Below, one piece after another: positions 18,463-27,247 of a stretch of 64,000 nucleotides of DNA. Source of the DNA: Cohnella sp. OV330. Its GTDB lineage: Bacteria > Bacillota > Bacilli > Paenibacillales > Paenibacillaceae. Position numbers and translations under genes: made by a program. The DNA is taken from NCBI RefSeq assembly GCF_900112065.1, contig NZ_FOKE01000008.1, positions 248,001 to 312,000 on the forward strand, given 5' to 3'. Position 1 is the stretch's first letter, and each line of letters opens with the position of its first letter. The notes under the pieces were generated by a model. That model made no database searches. It saw nothing but the letters and a program-made list of their open reading frames with translations, and was not told the DNA's origin.

Positions 18463-20928
18463 ATGAAACGCAAGACAAGATTATTATGCTTCGCCATGGC
18501 GATGGCGCTGACGGTACAGCTGCTAGCGTCTGGAATCGGCAGCGCGGCGGCAAGCGCGCCGCAGACGGAAGCGGTCCAATCTCTGGCGGCGGGCGACGCT
18601 TACGAGCCCAACGATTCAATGAGCCAAGCGAAGGCATTGACGAGTCCGCTCTGGTTCTACGCGGATCTCCATACGTCGACGGACGCGGACTGGTACCGGT
18701 TCACACTCGACAAGCCGACGGCGCTGACCGCGAGCTTCACGTTCGGCGGATTTTTCAGCGGCGGCGCGGACTACGATCTCGAGCTGCTCGGCGCTGACGG
18801 CGCTACGCTGGCCGTCTCGGCGCGCAGCTCGGCATGGCTGTCCGACGAATACCTCAGCGCCACGCTGCCGGCGGGTTCGTACTACTGGAAAGTACGCTGT
18901 TCGAACGGACGATTGTCCAGCTACGGCTACTCTGTCCAAGCGACGGCCACAGAGATCGACAGCTATGAACCCAACGATTCGCCGGCGACCGCCAAGCCGA
19001 TCGGGATGCGTCCCTATTCGTGGTCCTCGGGCACCATTCATTCGCTGACGGACAAAGACTACTTCAAGCTGACGCTCTCGCAGCCCACCTGGATTAAGGG
19101 CACGCTGACGTATATCCCTTCGGGCACGAATTACGATTTGAGTCTCGTGGACGAAGCGGGGAACGTCCTCGCGAAGTCGGCGAATGCGGGTACGGCGGAC
19201 GAATCGTTCAAGTTGAATCTGGCGGCGGGGACGTATTATTTTGTCGTCCAATCGGCATCGGGCACCTCGTCGAGCCCCTACAAGCTGGCGTATTCGCCTC
19301 CCTGGCCGGATAGCAACGAGTGGAACGACACGCTCGAGACGGCGAAGACGCTCGCCTCGGTCCCTTATGGGGCGCTGGGCGTTGGAACGCTGCATACGGC
19401 AAGCGACGTCGATTATTTCAAGTTTACGGTGGATCGTCTTTCGTCCGTGTCCGGCAAGCTGGACGTGCCAAGCGGCGAGAACTTCGAGCTGGCGCTGCTG
19501 GATGGCGGCGGCACGCCGTTGATCGCCTCGTACAAGAGCGGGAGCGAGGATGAACTGATTCAGACCGAGCTGCCGCAGGGCACTTATTACTGGCGTATCT
19601 ATGCCGGTTCGGTCACGGACAGCGAGGCGTATTATTCGCTGGATAGCAAGGTGACGGTCATTAAGCCCAGGGACCGAGTGGTCGCAGAATATTGGGCTCC
19701 TGATTTTTATCAGGACGTGGATACCGATTCGGACTATTTCCGCGGATTGCCGGATTTGATCGCAAACTTCGATTTAGACGGCGATATGGAAGAGTCGAAC
19801 AATTTTTCGAACGCACGATCTCTCCCTTTTAAATCCTATGTTTACTACTCCGTCGTCGAGACGGAAACCCATTATTTCATCGGCTATTATCTGTATTATC
19901 CGGCATACGGGTTCAAAGGGGTATTCTTGATGGTTTACAAGGACGGCTCGCCGTACGGCAAGCTGCAAGCCGTCAACACCAACGGCGGAGAAAACGGCAG
20001 GTATTCGGACGGCACGGTCGGTCCGACCGACAAACCGATAAAACTTACGAATCATCGCCCGGTTTTTTATGCATCGACTGGTGCGAGCAGCGACATTTGG
20101 GGCAATCCGAAATGGTTTGACGGACCGATGCTGACGATGTTCGACGGTAAACTGGACGGGTCGGACTCGCCGCCCGGCGGCGACGGCGTTCGCTACTATT
20201 ACAACGGGGCAGCACAGCAGGTCGGCGATAAGAACGGCTACAGTCCTTACTCCTACGAGCTGCTGCCGCTTGAACCGGTCTACAAGGACCAAATCAAAAA
20301 GCAGACGGAAATCAATTGGGGCATACACAAAAATTACATGAACGCGGACGGCCGCTCGGGCAATCCGCCAGGCGAATATCCTTGGGGCTTTAGCAATCCG
20401 TACATGCAAGAATACCTCGTGAAAGAAGGGGACGTACTCTCCGATCCCGTCTATTTCTTCGATACGTATTTCTGGAACCTCGGCGCTTTCTCGACGAAGT
20501 ACGTCGACAATGACTTTTTCAATGTAGAGCTTCGCTATCAATCGGTCACAAGCGTTAAGAACGCGGATGGAAACGGCAACGATCTCGTTCTTTACGGCCC
20601 CGGCTTGTCGCATATGCAATGGAAAAAGAACGATACGGCGCTCAACGAATCCAATCCGATCTGGTTCGGCGGAGATCAGGCGGAAGGAGGACCACGATAT
20701 GAAGCGTCCATTAATACGCGCTACTTCAATTACTGGAAAGACGCTTCGTGGGAGATCGATGCATATGACAAAGATCTGGTCTTAACGGGAGACGACCTGC
20801 TCGGATCCTTTACGTTCTCTCTGTCCCCTGGGGAGCGCAATACATGGCTGAACCAACCGCTCGCCAGATTCGACGGAGAAGTGTATGCGAAGATCGATCT
20901 TAGCGCTTATCGGAAGGGAGAGGAGTGA
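18463..20928 (+). CDS. Secreted protein with three PPC-type domains and an unassigned C-terminal domain
   Basis: The product has 821 residues; the second of two ATGs (18463) sits 7 nt after AGGAG. A signal peptide (MKRKTRLLCFAMAMALTVQ, cleaved after about AAASA) is followed by three repeats near 47-165, 165-280 and 283-395, each opening with YEPNDS or SNEWNDT and holding DxDWYRF/DKDYFKL motifs of bacterial pre-peptidase C-terminal domains. After residue 400 the sequence changes to an unrelated domain (VVAEYWAPDFYQDVDTDSD, ETETHYFIGYYLYYP, VYKDGSPYGKL) that weakly recalls Vps62/DUF946-like secreted proteins. It ends in an acidic C2-like stretch. The gene overlaps the ribosome binding site of the next gene. 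No catalytic motif is recognised. Confidence 0.75.
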   Translation: MKRKTRLLCFAMAMALTVQLLASGIGSAAASAPQTEAVQSLAAGDAYEPNDSMSQAKALTSPLWFYADLHTSTDADWYRFTLDKPTALTASFTFGGFFSGGADYDLELLGADGATLAVSARSSAWLSDEYLSATLPAGSYYWKVRCSNGRLSSYGYSVQATATEIDSYEPNDSPATAKPIGMRPYSWSSGTIHSLTDKDYFKLTLSQPTWIKGTLTYIPSGTNYDLSLVDEAGNVLAKSANAGTADESFKLNLAAGTYYFVVQSASGTSSSPYKLAYSPPWPDSNEWNDTLETAKTLASVPYGALGVGTLHTASDVDYFKFTVDRLSSVSGKLDVPSGENFELALLDGGGTPLIASYKSGSEDELIQTELPQGTYYWRIYAGSVTDSEAYYSLDSKVTVIKPRDRVVAEYWAPDFYQDVDTDSDYFRGLPDLIANFDLDGDMEESNNFSNARSLPFKSYVYYSVVETETHYFIGYYLYYPAYGFKGVFLMVYKDGSPYGKLQAVNTNGGENGRYSDGTVGPTDKPIKLTNHRPVFYASTGASSDIWGNPKWFDGPMLTMFDGKLDGSDSPPGGDGVRYYYNGAAQQVGDKNGYSPYSYELLPLEPVYKDQIKKQTEINWGIHKNYMNADGRSGNPPGEYPWGFSNPYMQEYLVKEGDVLSDPVYFFDTYFWNLGAFSTKYVDNDFFNVELRYQSVTSVKNADGNGNDLVLYGPGLSHMQWKKNDTALNESNPIWFGGDQAEGGPRYEASINTRYFNYWKDASWEIDAYDKDLVLTGDDLLGSFTFSLSPGERNTWLNQPLARFDGEVYAKIDLSAYRKGEE
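18532..19652 (+). repeat. 1.12-kb direct repeat, copy 1 (PPC-encoding half-gene)
   Basis: This block is matched without any insertion or deletion by 21006-22126, at a constant offset of 2474 bases. By eye I count roughly 20 differences in 1121 bases, mostly at third codon positions. It encodes the end of the signal peptide region and three PPC-like domains. Confidence 0.9.
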
Positions 20929-20933
20929 CGAAG

Positions 20934-23861
20934 ATGATCTCGCGCATTCGGTATTCGATAACGCTATTCCTCACGCTGGCGCTGACGCTGCAACTAATGT
21001 CGATCGGAATCGGCAGCGCGTCGGCAAGCGCGCCGCAGACGGAAGCGGTCCAATCCCTGGCGGCGGGCGACGCTTACGAGCCCAACGATTCAATGAGCCA
21101 AGCGAAGGCATTGACGAGTCCGCTCTGGTTCTACGCGGATCTCCATACGTCGACGGACGTGGACTGGTACCGGTTCACGCTCGACAAGCCGACGGCGCTG
21201 ACCGCGAGCTTCACGTTCGGCGGATTTTTCAGCGGCGGCGCGGACTACGATCTCGAGCTGCTCGGCGCTGACGGCGCTACGCTGGCCGTCTCGGCGCGCA
21301 GCTCGGCATGGCTGTCCGACGAATACCTCAGCGCCACGCTGCCGGCGGGTTCGTACTACTGGAAAGTACGCTGTTCGAACGGACGATTGTCCAGCTACGG
21401 TTACTCTGTCCAAGCGACGGCCACGGAAATAGACAGCTATGAACCCAACGATTCGGCGGCGACCGCCAAGCCGATCGGGATGCGTCCCTATTCGTGGTCC
21501 TCGGGCACCATTCATTCGCTGACGGATAAAGACTACTTCAAGCTGACGCTTTCGCAGCCCACCTGGATTAAGGGCACGCTGACGTATATCCCTTCGGGCA
21601 CGAATTACGATTTGAGTCTCGTGGACGAAGCGGGGAACGTCCTCGCGAAGTCGGCGAATGCGGGTACGGCGGACGAATCGTTCAAGTTGAATCTGGCGGC
21701 GGGGACGTATTATTTTGTCGTCCAATCGGCATCGGGCACCTCGTCGAGCCCTTATAAGCTGGCGTATTCGCCTCCCTGGCCGGATAGCAACGAGTGGAAC
21801 GACACGCTCGAGACGGCGAAGACGCTCGCCTCGGTCCCTTATGGGGCGCTGGGCGTTGGAACGCTGCATACGGCAAGCGACGTCGATTATTTCAAGTTTA
21901 CGGTGGATCGGCTCTCGTCCGTGTCCGGCAAGCTGGACGTGCCAAGCGGCGAGAACTTCGAGCTGGCGCTGCTGGACGGCGGCGGCACGCCGTTGATCGC
22001 CTCGTACAAAAGCGGGAGCGAGGATGAACTGATTCAGACCGAGCTGCCGCAGGGCACTTATTACTGGCGTATCTATGCCGGTTCGGTCACGGACAGCGAG
22101 GCGTATTATTCGCTGGATAGCAAGGTACAGCGTTTGGAGACGGCGATCGATCATTTCGAGCCGAACGATTCGGCGGATGGCGCGACCGCGCTCGGTCCGC
22201 TGACAAAATCGGACTTCGATGCGACGCTGCACGACCAGGACGTGGATTATTATAAAATAACGATTCCCGAAACCACCCGGCTGACCGCGACGTTAAGCGC
22301 GATTCCAGGCGCTGCGAACTACGAACTGGAGCTGGTCCGCAAGGATGGCGGAAACGAAACGAAGCTGGCGGGCAGCTATAACGCCGGTACGACGCCGGAA
22401 AAAATCACTAGAACCATTGAGCCTGGCGTTTATTACATCAAGGTATATTCCGTTCGCTGGTATTCCAGTCAGCCGTACCATCTCGAATTGATCGCCAGCA
22501 CGAATCTGGACGGGAAAGCGCCGGTTATTCTCGTACCGGGTTTAGGCGAGAGCGTGCTGGAAGAATACGATGCGGCGACCAGATCGTTAACCCCGATCTG
22601 GCTGCAGACGAATTCCGCCTACGCGAACCAAACGATCCTGCCAAAGTTGTATCCCAGCCAGGCAGATCCGAATGTACCCATCGTCGCGGACAACCGGAAC
22701 AACGGCTTGTACGCGATATCCGATATGATGCCTTATGCCAGTTCGAATGCCCCCTATGAATTCGAGCACGCATTCGATACGATCGCGAATAGCTTGCAGG
22801 AGTCAGGTTATAAGCCAGGCTCCTCGCTATTCGGCTTCCCTTATGACTGGCGGGCGGACATCGCCGGCCATAACGACAAGCTGATTAATCTGATCAATGA
22901 CGCGATCGCGATCAGCGGCTCCGATCGGGTCGTGCTCATCACCCATGGCAGCGGCGGGCTGGTCGTCAAAAATATGCTGATCGCTTCTCCGCAAATGAAA
23001 AGCAAAGTGAAAAGCTGGATCGGTCTCGGCACGCCTCATCTGGGAACGGCCGTCGGATTCAAAGCGATGTTGAACGGCTCCGGGGACATCGGACTGGGCT
23101 TGGGATCGGTCGGCATGCACCTCGCGCTCGATTCGCCCGGCTATTATTCGCTGCTGCCCAGCGAAGGCTACTTTCAGGCATATGGCTTAAGCGGAGACCC
23201 GAACCGCTACTTGTACGCGTCGTTCGACGCCGAACACGGTTTAAGCGGCAAGCTGACGAACGCAGCCGCGACGCGAGCTTATCTGTCGTCGCTTCACCAT
23301 ACGCCCGCATACGAAGGACGCTACGGAAGCGCTCCGCCCGAAGACTTCCTGGAGACGGCGGCAGATCAATCCGCCAGTCTTCATCAGTCGTGGGATCAGA
23401 CGATCGACGGCGTTCAATATTACGAAGTGGCAGGCTATAATGTACCTACGCCCACGCGATATATTAACATTCCGAACGATTTCGGTCTTATGCCTTTTGC
23501 CTGGAATAATTATCCGTTAGCAACGTTTATGACGCTTCTGAACGACGAAGGCGATCCGGTCAAACCGATATACAAAAATGGCGACGGTATCGTGCCGTTA
23601 CTCAGCGCAACGGGCGGGGAGACGACGCAAACGAAGCGGTATTTTATCAAGGATGTCAACCATAAGCAGCTGCTTCACGCGCCGGCCGTGATCGCTCAGA
23701 TTAAAAAGCTGCTGTTCGGCGACGAATCGCCCGCGGCTAGCACGATCACCGAGACAGAACCTTGCGCCGGCCTGGCCTGCTCCGCATTTGCCAATAACTG
23801 CGATACGATGTGGTCTGAGAACGACCCGTTGGGATGGAACTTCCCGTTTTTTGAACCTTAA
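20934..23861 (+). CDS. Secreted PPC-domain protein with LCAT-like alpha/beta hydrolase domain
   Basis: The product has 975 residues from the ATG at 20934, 8 nt after AGGAG; an upstream GTG at 20925 overlaps the previous stop but has poor spacing. A signal peptide is followed by three PPC-like repeats nearly identical to those of the preceding gene, then a fourth repeat (about 400-520) of lower similarity. From about 525 the domain resembles lecithin:cholesterol acyltransferase-like lipases (APVILVPGLGESVLEEYD, FGFPYDWRADIAGHNDKL, WIGLGTPHLGTAVGF, KNGDGIVPLLSATG). The nucleophile elbow reads ITHGSGGLVV, where related proteins have GHSMGGLV, so the usual Ser position is Gly and the Ser is shifted by one. 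Possible extracellular lipase/acyltransferase, or a catalytically altered version. Confidence 0.8.
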   Translation: MISRIRYSITLFLTLALTLQLMSIGIGSASASAPQTEAVQSLAAGDAYEPNDSMSQAKALTSPLWFYADLHTSTDVDWYRFTLDKPTALTASFTFGGFFSGGADYDLELLGADGATLAVSARSSAWLSDEYLSATLPAGSYYWKVRCSNGRLSSYGYSVQATATEIDSYEPNDSAATAKPIGMRPYSWSSGTIHSLTDKDYFKLTLSQPTWIKGTLTYIPSGTNYDLSLVDEAGNVLAKSANAGTADESFKLNLAAGTYYFVVQSASGTSSSPYKLAYSPPWPDSNEWNDTLETAKTLASVPYGALGVGTLHTASDVDYFKFTVDRLSSVSGKLDVPSGENFELALLDGGGTPLIASYKSGSEDELIQTELPQGTYYWRIYAGSVTDSEAYYSLDSKVQRLETAIDHFEPNDSADGATALGPLTKSDFDATLHDQDVDYYKITIPETTRLTATLSAIPGAANYELELVRKDGGNETKLAGSYNAGTTPEKITRTIEPGVYYIKVYSVRWYSSQPYHLELIASTNLDGKAPVILVPGLGESVLEEYDAATRSLTPIWLQTNSAYANQTILPKLYPSQADPNVPIVADNRNNGLYAISDMMPYASSNAPYEFEHAFDTIANSLQESGYKPGSSLFGFPYDWRADIAGHNDKLINLINDAIAISGSDRVVLITHGSGGLVVKNMLIASPQMKSKVKSWIGLGTPHLGTAVGFKAMLNGSGDIGLGLGSVGMHLALDSPGYYSLLPSEGYFQAYGLSGDPNRYLYASFDAEHGLSGKLTNAAATRAYLSSLHHTPAYEGRYGSAPPEDFLETAADQSASLHQSWDQTIDGVQYYEVAGYNVPTPTRYINIPNDFGLMPFAWNNYPLATFMTLLNDEGDPVKPIYKNGDGIVPLLSATGGETTQTKRYFIKDVNHKQLLHAPAVIAQIKKLLFGDESPAASTITETEPCAGLACSAFANNCDTMWSENDPLGWNFPFFEP
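21006..22126 (+). repeat. 1.12-kb direct repeat, copy 2 (PPC-encoding half-gene)
   Basis: Second copy of the block at 18532-19652; the identity stops abruptly after CAAGGT at 22126, which is where the two proteins diverge into different C-terminal parts. Confidence 0.9.
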
Positions 23862-23882
23862 AATAGAGTCATTAGCTCATTT

Positions 23883-23928
23883 GCTCTCCTAGTACGCGAT
23901 CTCGCGTGAAGGAGGGCTTTTTTTTTTT
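23883..23928 (+). terminator. Rho-independent terminator of the PPC gene pair
   Basis: An outer stem (GCTCTCCT / AGGAGGGC) encloses an inner ACGCGA/TCGCGT hairpin and is followed by eleven T residues, 22 nt past the stop at 23861. Confidence 0.85.
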
Positions 23929-24034
23929 GCGCGAACGCTTCTGTTACTTCAAACGGAGAGCCAGGGAACAAGCAGGAAAGCGAAGGAGGACGTAGAAATT
24001 TAGTAATTAATAGAAAAAAAGGGACGATGCGTAG

Positions 24035-26716
24035 ATGAACCGGATTGCACGGAAGCGAGTACCCGAATCAGCTAACCTTCATCCTCCCGTACTGCTTACG
24101 AAATTAAACATTCCCCATCAACCTGCTCATCTTATCTCAAGAGACCGCCTTGACGATGCGCTCGCGATGGCTTTACATTGCAAGCTAACGTTGGTTACGG
24201 CACCTCCCGGATTCGGGAAATCGACTTTGGTCAGCGACTGGGTACGAAGAAATCATATCGAAGCGGGTTGGATATCGCTCGAAGCCGGCGAGAACGACGT
24301 GCTTCGCTTTTGGGGCTATGTCATCGCCGCGTTCGATCGACTGCGGCTGGGGACGGGCCGGAAAGCACTTTCCTTGCTGCAGTCCCCTGTAGCCTTTTCC
24401 GTCGAACAGATGGTCGCTTGGCTCGTGAACGACTTAGCCGTCATGGACGAAAATATCGTCATGATCATGGACGATTTTCACGTGATCGAGTCGCAAGCGG
24501 TGTTGTCCTCCTTCTATGCTTTTCTTCAACGGATTCCTGAACGAATCCATATGTGCGTCATGAGCCGCAAGGAGCTTCCGTTTCCGGTCGCCGCCTTGCG
24601 TGCCAAAGGAGAATTGAATCAGATCGGGATTGACGAGCTCAAGTTTACTGAATTCGAAATTTCTTCGTTCTGGACCGGTCAGACAGGCGAATCGGCGGAC
24701 AAAGCTTCCTTAAGTCTGCTCGCCGCTCGCACGGAAGGATGGGCGGCCGGCATTCAATTGGCAGCGCTTGTCAGGAAGAAAGGACAACCTGAGACTTTGC
24801 GGCATTTTACCGGGAGACACCATTATGTCGCGGACTACTTGATGGAGGAAGTCTTTCAGTGTCAACCGGAAAGCCACAGGCTTTTTTTGATGCAGACCGC
24901 GGTTCTCGAACGATTGAACCTGGCGCTATGTCGGGCGGTTACCGGCTCGGATCTGGAAGAAGACCTGCTGCAGCAGATGGAACGCGGCGGACTGTTCCTG
25001 ATTCCCCTCGACGGAGAGCGATATTGGTATCGTTATCATCATTTATTCGGTGAATTTCTTAGAAGCCGATTGATTTTGCAGTATCCAGCCGACGTTGCTC
25101 GGCTGCATTCGTTGGCCTGTTCATGGTTCGAAGGTCAGGGTTACCTGGAAGAAGCGATTAACCATGCGTTCGCCGCAGGCGATCTTACGAAAGCAGCGGA
25201 TTTGCTTGAGAAGATCGCGCTAGAGCTGCTCAGGCGATGGGAGCTGACCACGCTGAATCGGTGGCTGCAGCAGTTAACGCTTACGCTTCAGGATCGGCCT
25301 AACTTGCTTTTTTTCTTAACTTGGACCGAATTGTTCCTAGGGCATTATGATAAAGTGAAAAACCGACTCGCCTACATGAGGGCTGCGCTTACGGCGTTGA
25401 CCGCCGTCGACAAAGCGACTTTTGATCGTATGGAACAAGAAATGATTATCATTGAAAACTTTCTGGTTATGCTGCAAGGAGATTTTGACCGCGCGATGGC
25501 TTTAATTCAAATCCTGCTCGAGGTCGAAGATCTTCCCGACGGCGAAGGCCTGTTGGTGAGCATCGGCATTGAATTGAACGAGGGAACGATCCCTTTCGTC
25601 CGAGGCTACTATGGTTTTCGCGGGAGAATGAAGCTGGCAGCGCAGTACCATCAAGTTTATCATGCTTTTATCGAAAAAAACGGGCTGCATCGTTTCGCCT
25701 TCAGTTCCTATCAACGGACGGCGATGAGCGAGGTCTATTATGAACGAAACGAGCTAGCCGAAGCTATGGCTTTTGCGGAGCAAGCGATGGAAGTGGCACA
25801 GCAACTCGGCATCACGGGAGCCTATGTGTCGTCGGCCATTTCCAAAGCCCGCATCGCTCACGGAATGGAAGAGCCGACAGTCGCGATTCAAACCTTGCGC
25901 GATGCCATGAAACAATTGGACGAACTCGGACAGACCGAGACGCAATGGTTCGAGTTTCTCCGCGCATATCTTGTACGGAGCCAAATGGCGGTCGGAGAGA
26001 CGGAAGCGGTAGATCTATGGCTAAAGCGCCCGCAACCGAACCTTGACGCAGAAATAACGATCAATCAGGATTTTGAATGGTTGACCTGGATTCGCGTGCT
26101 GACGGCAAGCGGTCGGCTACAGGAAGCGCTCGCGTTGTCGACTAGGCTTTTAGACTCAGCCAAACAAAACGGCAGGATCATGACGGAACTGGAAGCCGGC
26201 CTTTGCCTTGCCATTCTCTACGACAAATTGGATCGAACATACGACTGTATGCTGGCACTCCAGGCAGCTCTTGAACTTGGAAACCGGGAAGGGTATTTCC
26301 GGACGTTCGTCGACTTGCCGGAAGTGCTTAAACTACTGGGGAAGTATGCAGAATTACGTAAAAGCGGATATATGCCGGAGCTGCTGTCGAGCGTGCCCCT
26401 ACCTTATGTCAGAGACATTATATCTGTCGCGGGAGACTTTCCGAAAAAGGAAGTTGGAAATGAGGCAGCAAGCGCGCCAATCGGTACTTTGACCGCTCGT
26501 GAGGCCGAGGTATTGAAGCTGATCGCGGAAGGACTGTCGAACAAAGAAATCGCCGTAAGACTCGTACTGACGGAAGGGACCGTAAAGCTGCATATACACC
26601 GTATTTATGGCAAGCTTCAAGCGAAGGGACGCGTGCAGGCGATCCAAATCGCCAGGCAAAGCGGATTGATCGGGCATTTGCGGATTGACACGACACCGAA
26701 CGGTGTCATACAATGA
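24035..26716 (+). CDS. MalT-like LuxR-family ATP-dependent transcriptional regulator (LAL/STAND)
   Basis: The product has 893 residues. An N-terminal P-loop NTPase carries Walker A APPGFGKST (near residue 60) and a Walker B-like MIMDDFHV (near 145). A helical TPR-like sensor region spans the middle (about 400-800). The C-terminal LuxR helix-turn-helix reads LTAREAEVLKLIAEGLSNKE and continues to IHRIYGKLQAKGR. MalT-type regulators bind a small ligand and ATP, oligomerise and activate transcription. No target operon is obvious: upstream lie the PPC genes (after a strong terminator) and downstream an ArsR gene starts 70 nt on. The ligand is unknown. Confidence 0.9.
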   Translation: MNRIARKRVPESANLHPPVLLTKLNIPHQPAHLISRDRLDDALAMALHCKLTLVTAPPGFGKSTLVSDWVRRNHIEAGWISLEAGENDVLRFWGYVIAAFDRLRLGTGRKALSLLQSPVAFSVEQMVAWLVNDLAVMDENIVMIMDDFHVIESQAVLSSFYAFLQRIPERIHMCVMSRKELPFPVAALRAKGELNQIGIDELKFTEFEISSFWTGQTGESADKASLSLLAARTEGWAAGIQLAALVRKKGQPETLRHFTGRHHYVADYLMEEVFQCQPESHRLFLMQTAVLERLNLALCRAVTGSDLEEDLLQQMERGGLFLIPLDGERYWYRYHHLFGEFLRSRLILQYPADVARLHSLACSWFEGQGYLEEAINHAFAAGDLTKAADLLEKIALELLRRWELTTLNRWLQQLTLTLQDRPNLLFFLTWTELFLGHYDKVKNRLAYMRAALTALTAVDKATFDRMEQEMIIIENFLVMLQGDFDRAMALIQILLEVEDLPDGEGLLVSIGIELNEGTIPFVRGYYGFRGRMKLAAQYHQVYHAFIEKNGLHRFAFSSYQRTAMSEVYYERNELAEAMAFAEQAMEVAQQLGITGAYVSSAISKARIAHGMEEPTVAIQTLRDAMKQLDELGQTETQWFEFLRAYLVRSQMAVGETEAVDLWLKRPQPNLDAEITINQDFEWLTWIRVLTASGRLQEALALSTRLLDSAKQNGRIMTELEAGLCLAILYDKLDRTYDCMLALQAALELGNREGYFRTFVDLPEVLKLLGKYAELRKSGYMPELLSSVPLPYVRDIISVAGDFPKKEVGNEAASAPIGTLTAREAEVLKLIAEGLSNKEIAVRLVLTEGTVKLHIHRIYGKLQAKGRVQAIQIARQSGLIGHLRIDTTPNGVIQ

Positions 26717-26785
26717 CTCCGACACCAACGGGTTCCCGGTCGTTTGGGACCCTAGGCGAGGCCGGAATATATAGGAGAGGGTGTT

Positions 26786-27136
26786 GTGAGCCACAACCTT
26801 GCGGTGCGGGACGTATTCGACGCGATCGCCGATCCCACGAGGCGCGAGCTGATCCGACTGCTCGCGGACAAGCCGGAGCTGCCGCTTCACGAATTGACGC
26901 CGCGGTTCGATATGGGTCGTACGGCAGTATCCAAGCATCTGACCATACTTAAAGAAGCCGGACTCGTGCGCGATCGCAAAGTCGGACGGGAGACGCGGTT
27001 CAGGCTTCACGCGGCTCCGCTCAGAGAAGTGCAGGATTGGGTATCGTTCTACGACAAATTCTGGCGCATGAACCTGAGGCGGCTGGACCAATTTTTGAAG
27101 GATGAAGACGAAGAGGAATCTACGCAAACGGATTAA
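26786..27136 (+). CDS. ArsR-family winged-helix repressor (no metal Cys pair seen)
   Basis: The product has 116 residues from a GTG start 8 nt after AGGAG. The DNA-binding core is LPLHELTPRFDMGRTAVSKHLTILKEAGLV followed by a wing (RKVGRETRFRLH), typical of the ArsR subgroup that carries DPTRRELIRLLAD at the N-terminus and often controls START/SRPBCC or ABC-type partner genes. It has no cysteine at all, so metal sensing through thiols is unlikely. The next gene, a UvrA-like ABC protein, follows after a 111-bp gap containing a strong hairpin, so it may be controlled by this repressor. Confidence 0.88.
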   Translation: MSHNLAVRDVFDAIADPTRRELIRLLADKPELPLHELTPRFDMGRTAVSKHLTILKEAGLVRDRKVGRETRFRLHAAPLREVQDWVSFYDKFWRMNLRRLDQFLKDEDEEESTQTD

Positions 27137-27155
27137 ATAGTCGAACCGCCTTTTG

Positions 27156-27180
27156 CCGGCTGCAAGTCGCTTGCAGCCGG
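27156..27180 (+). terminator. Strong hairpin between the ArsR gene and the UvrA-like gene
   Basis: A perfect 11-bp stem (CCGGCTGCAAG / CTTGCAGCCGG) with a three-base loop lies 20 nt past the ArsR stop. It has only a short T tract, so it may be a partial terminator, an attenuator or an mRNA-stabilising element. Confidence 0.55.
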
Positions 27181-27247
27181 TTTGCGTCTGTCAAGGACGG
27201 CCGACGAGACGCTCGCCGCAAAGAATACATACGGAAGGATGTAGATC

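Noticed and set aside
21090..22232. Long Arg-rich minus-strand frames antisense to the PPC repeats in both twin genes
   Set aside because: They appear in both copies only because the DNA is duplicated, and they have no start signals or recognisable domains.
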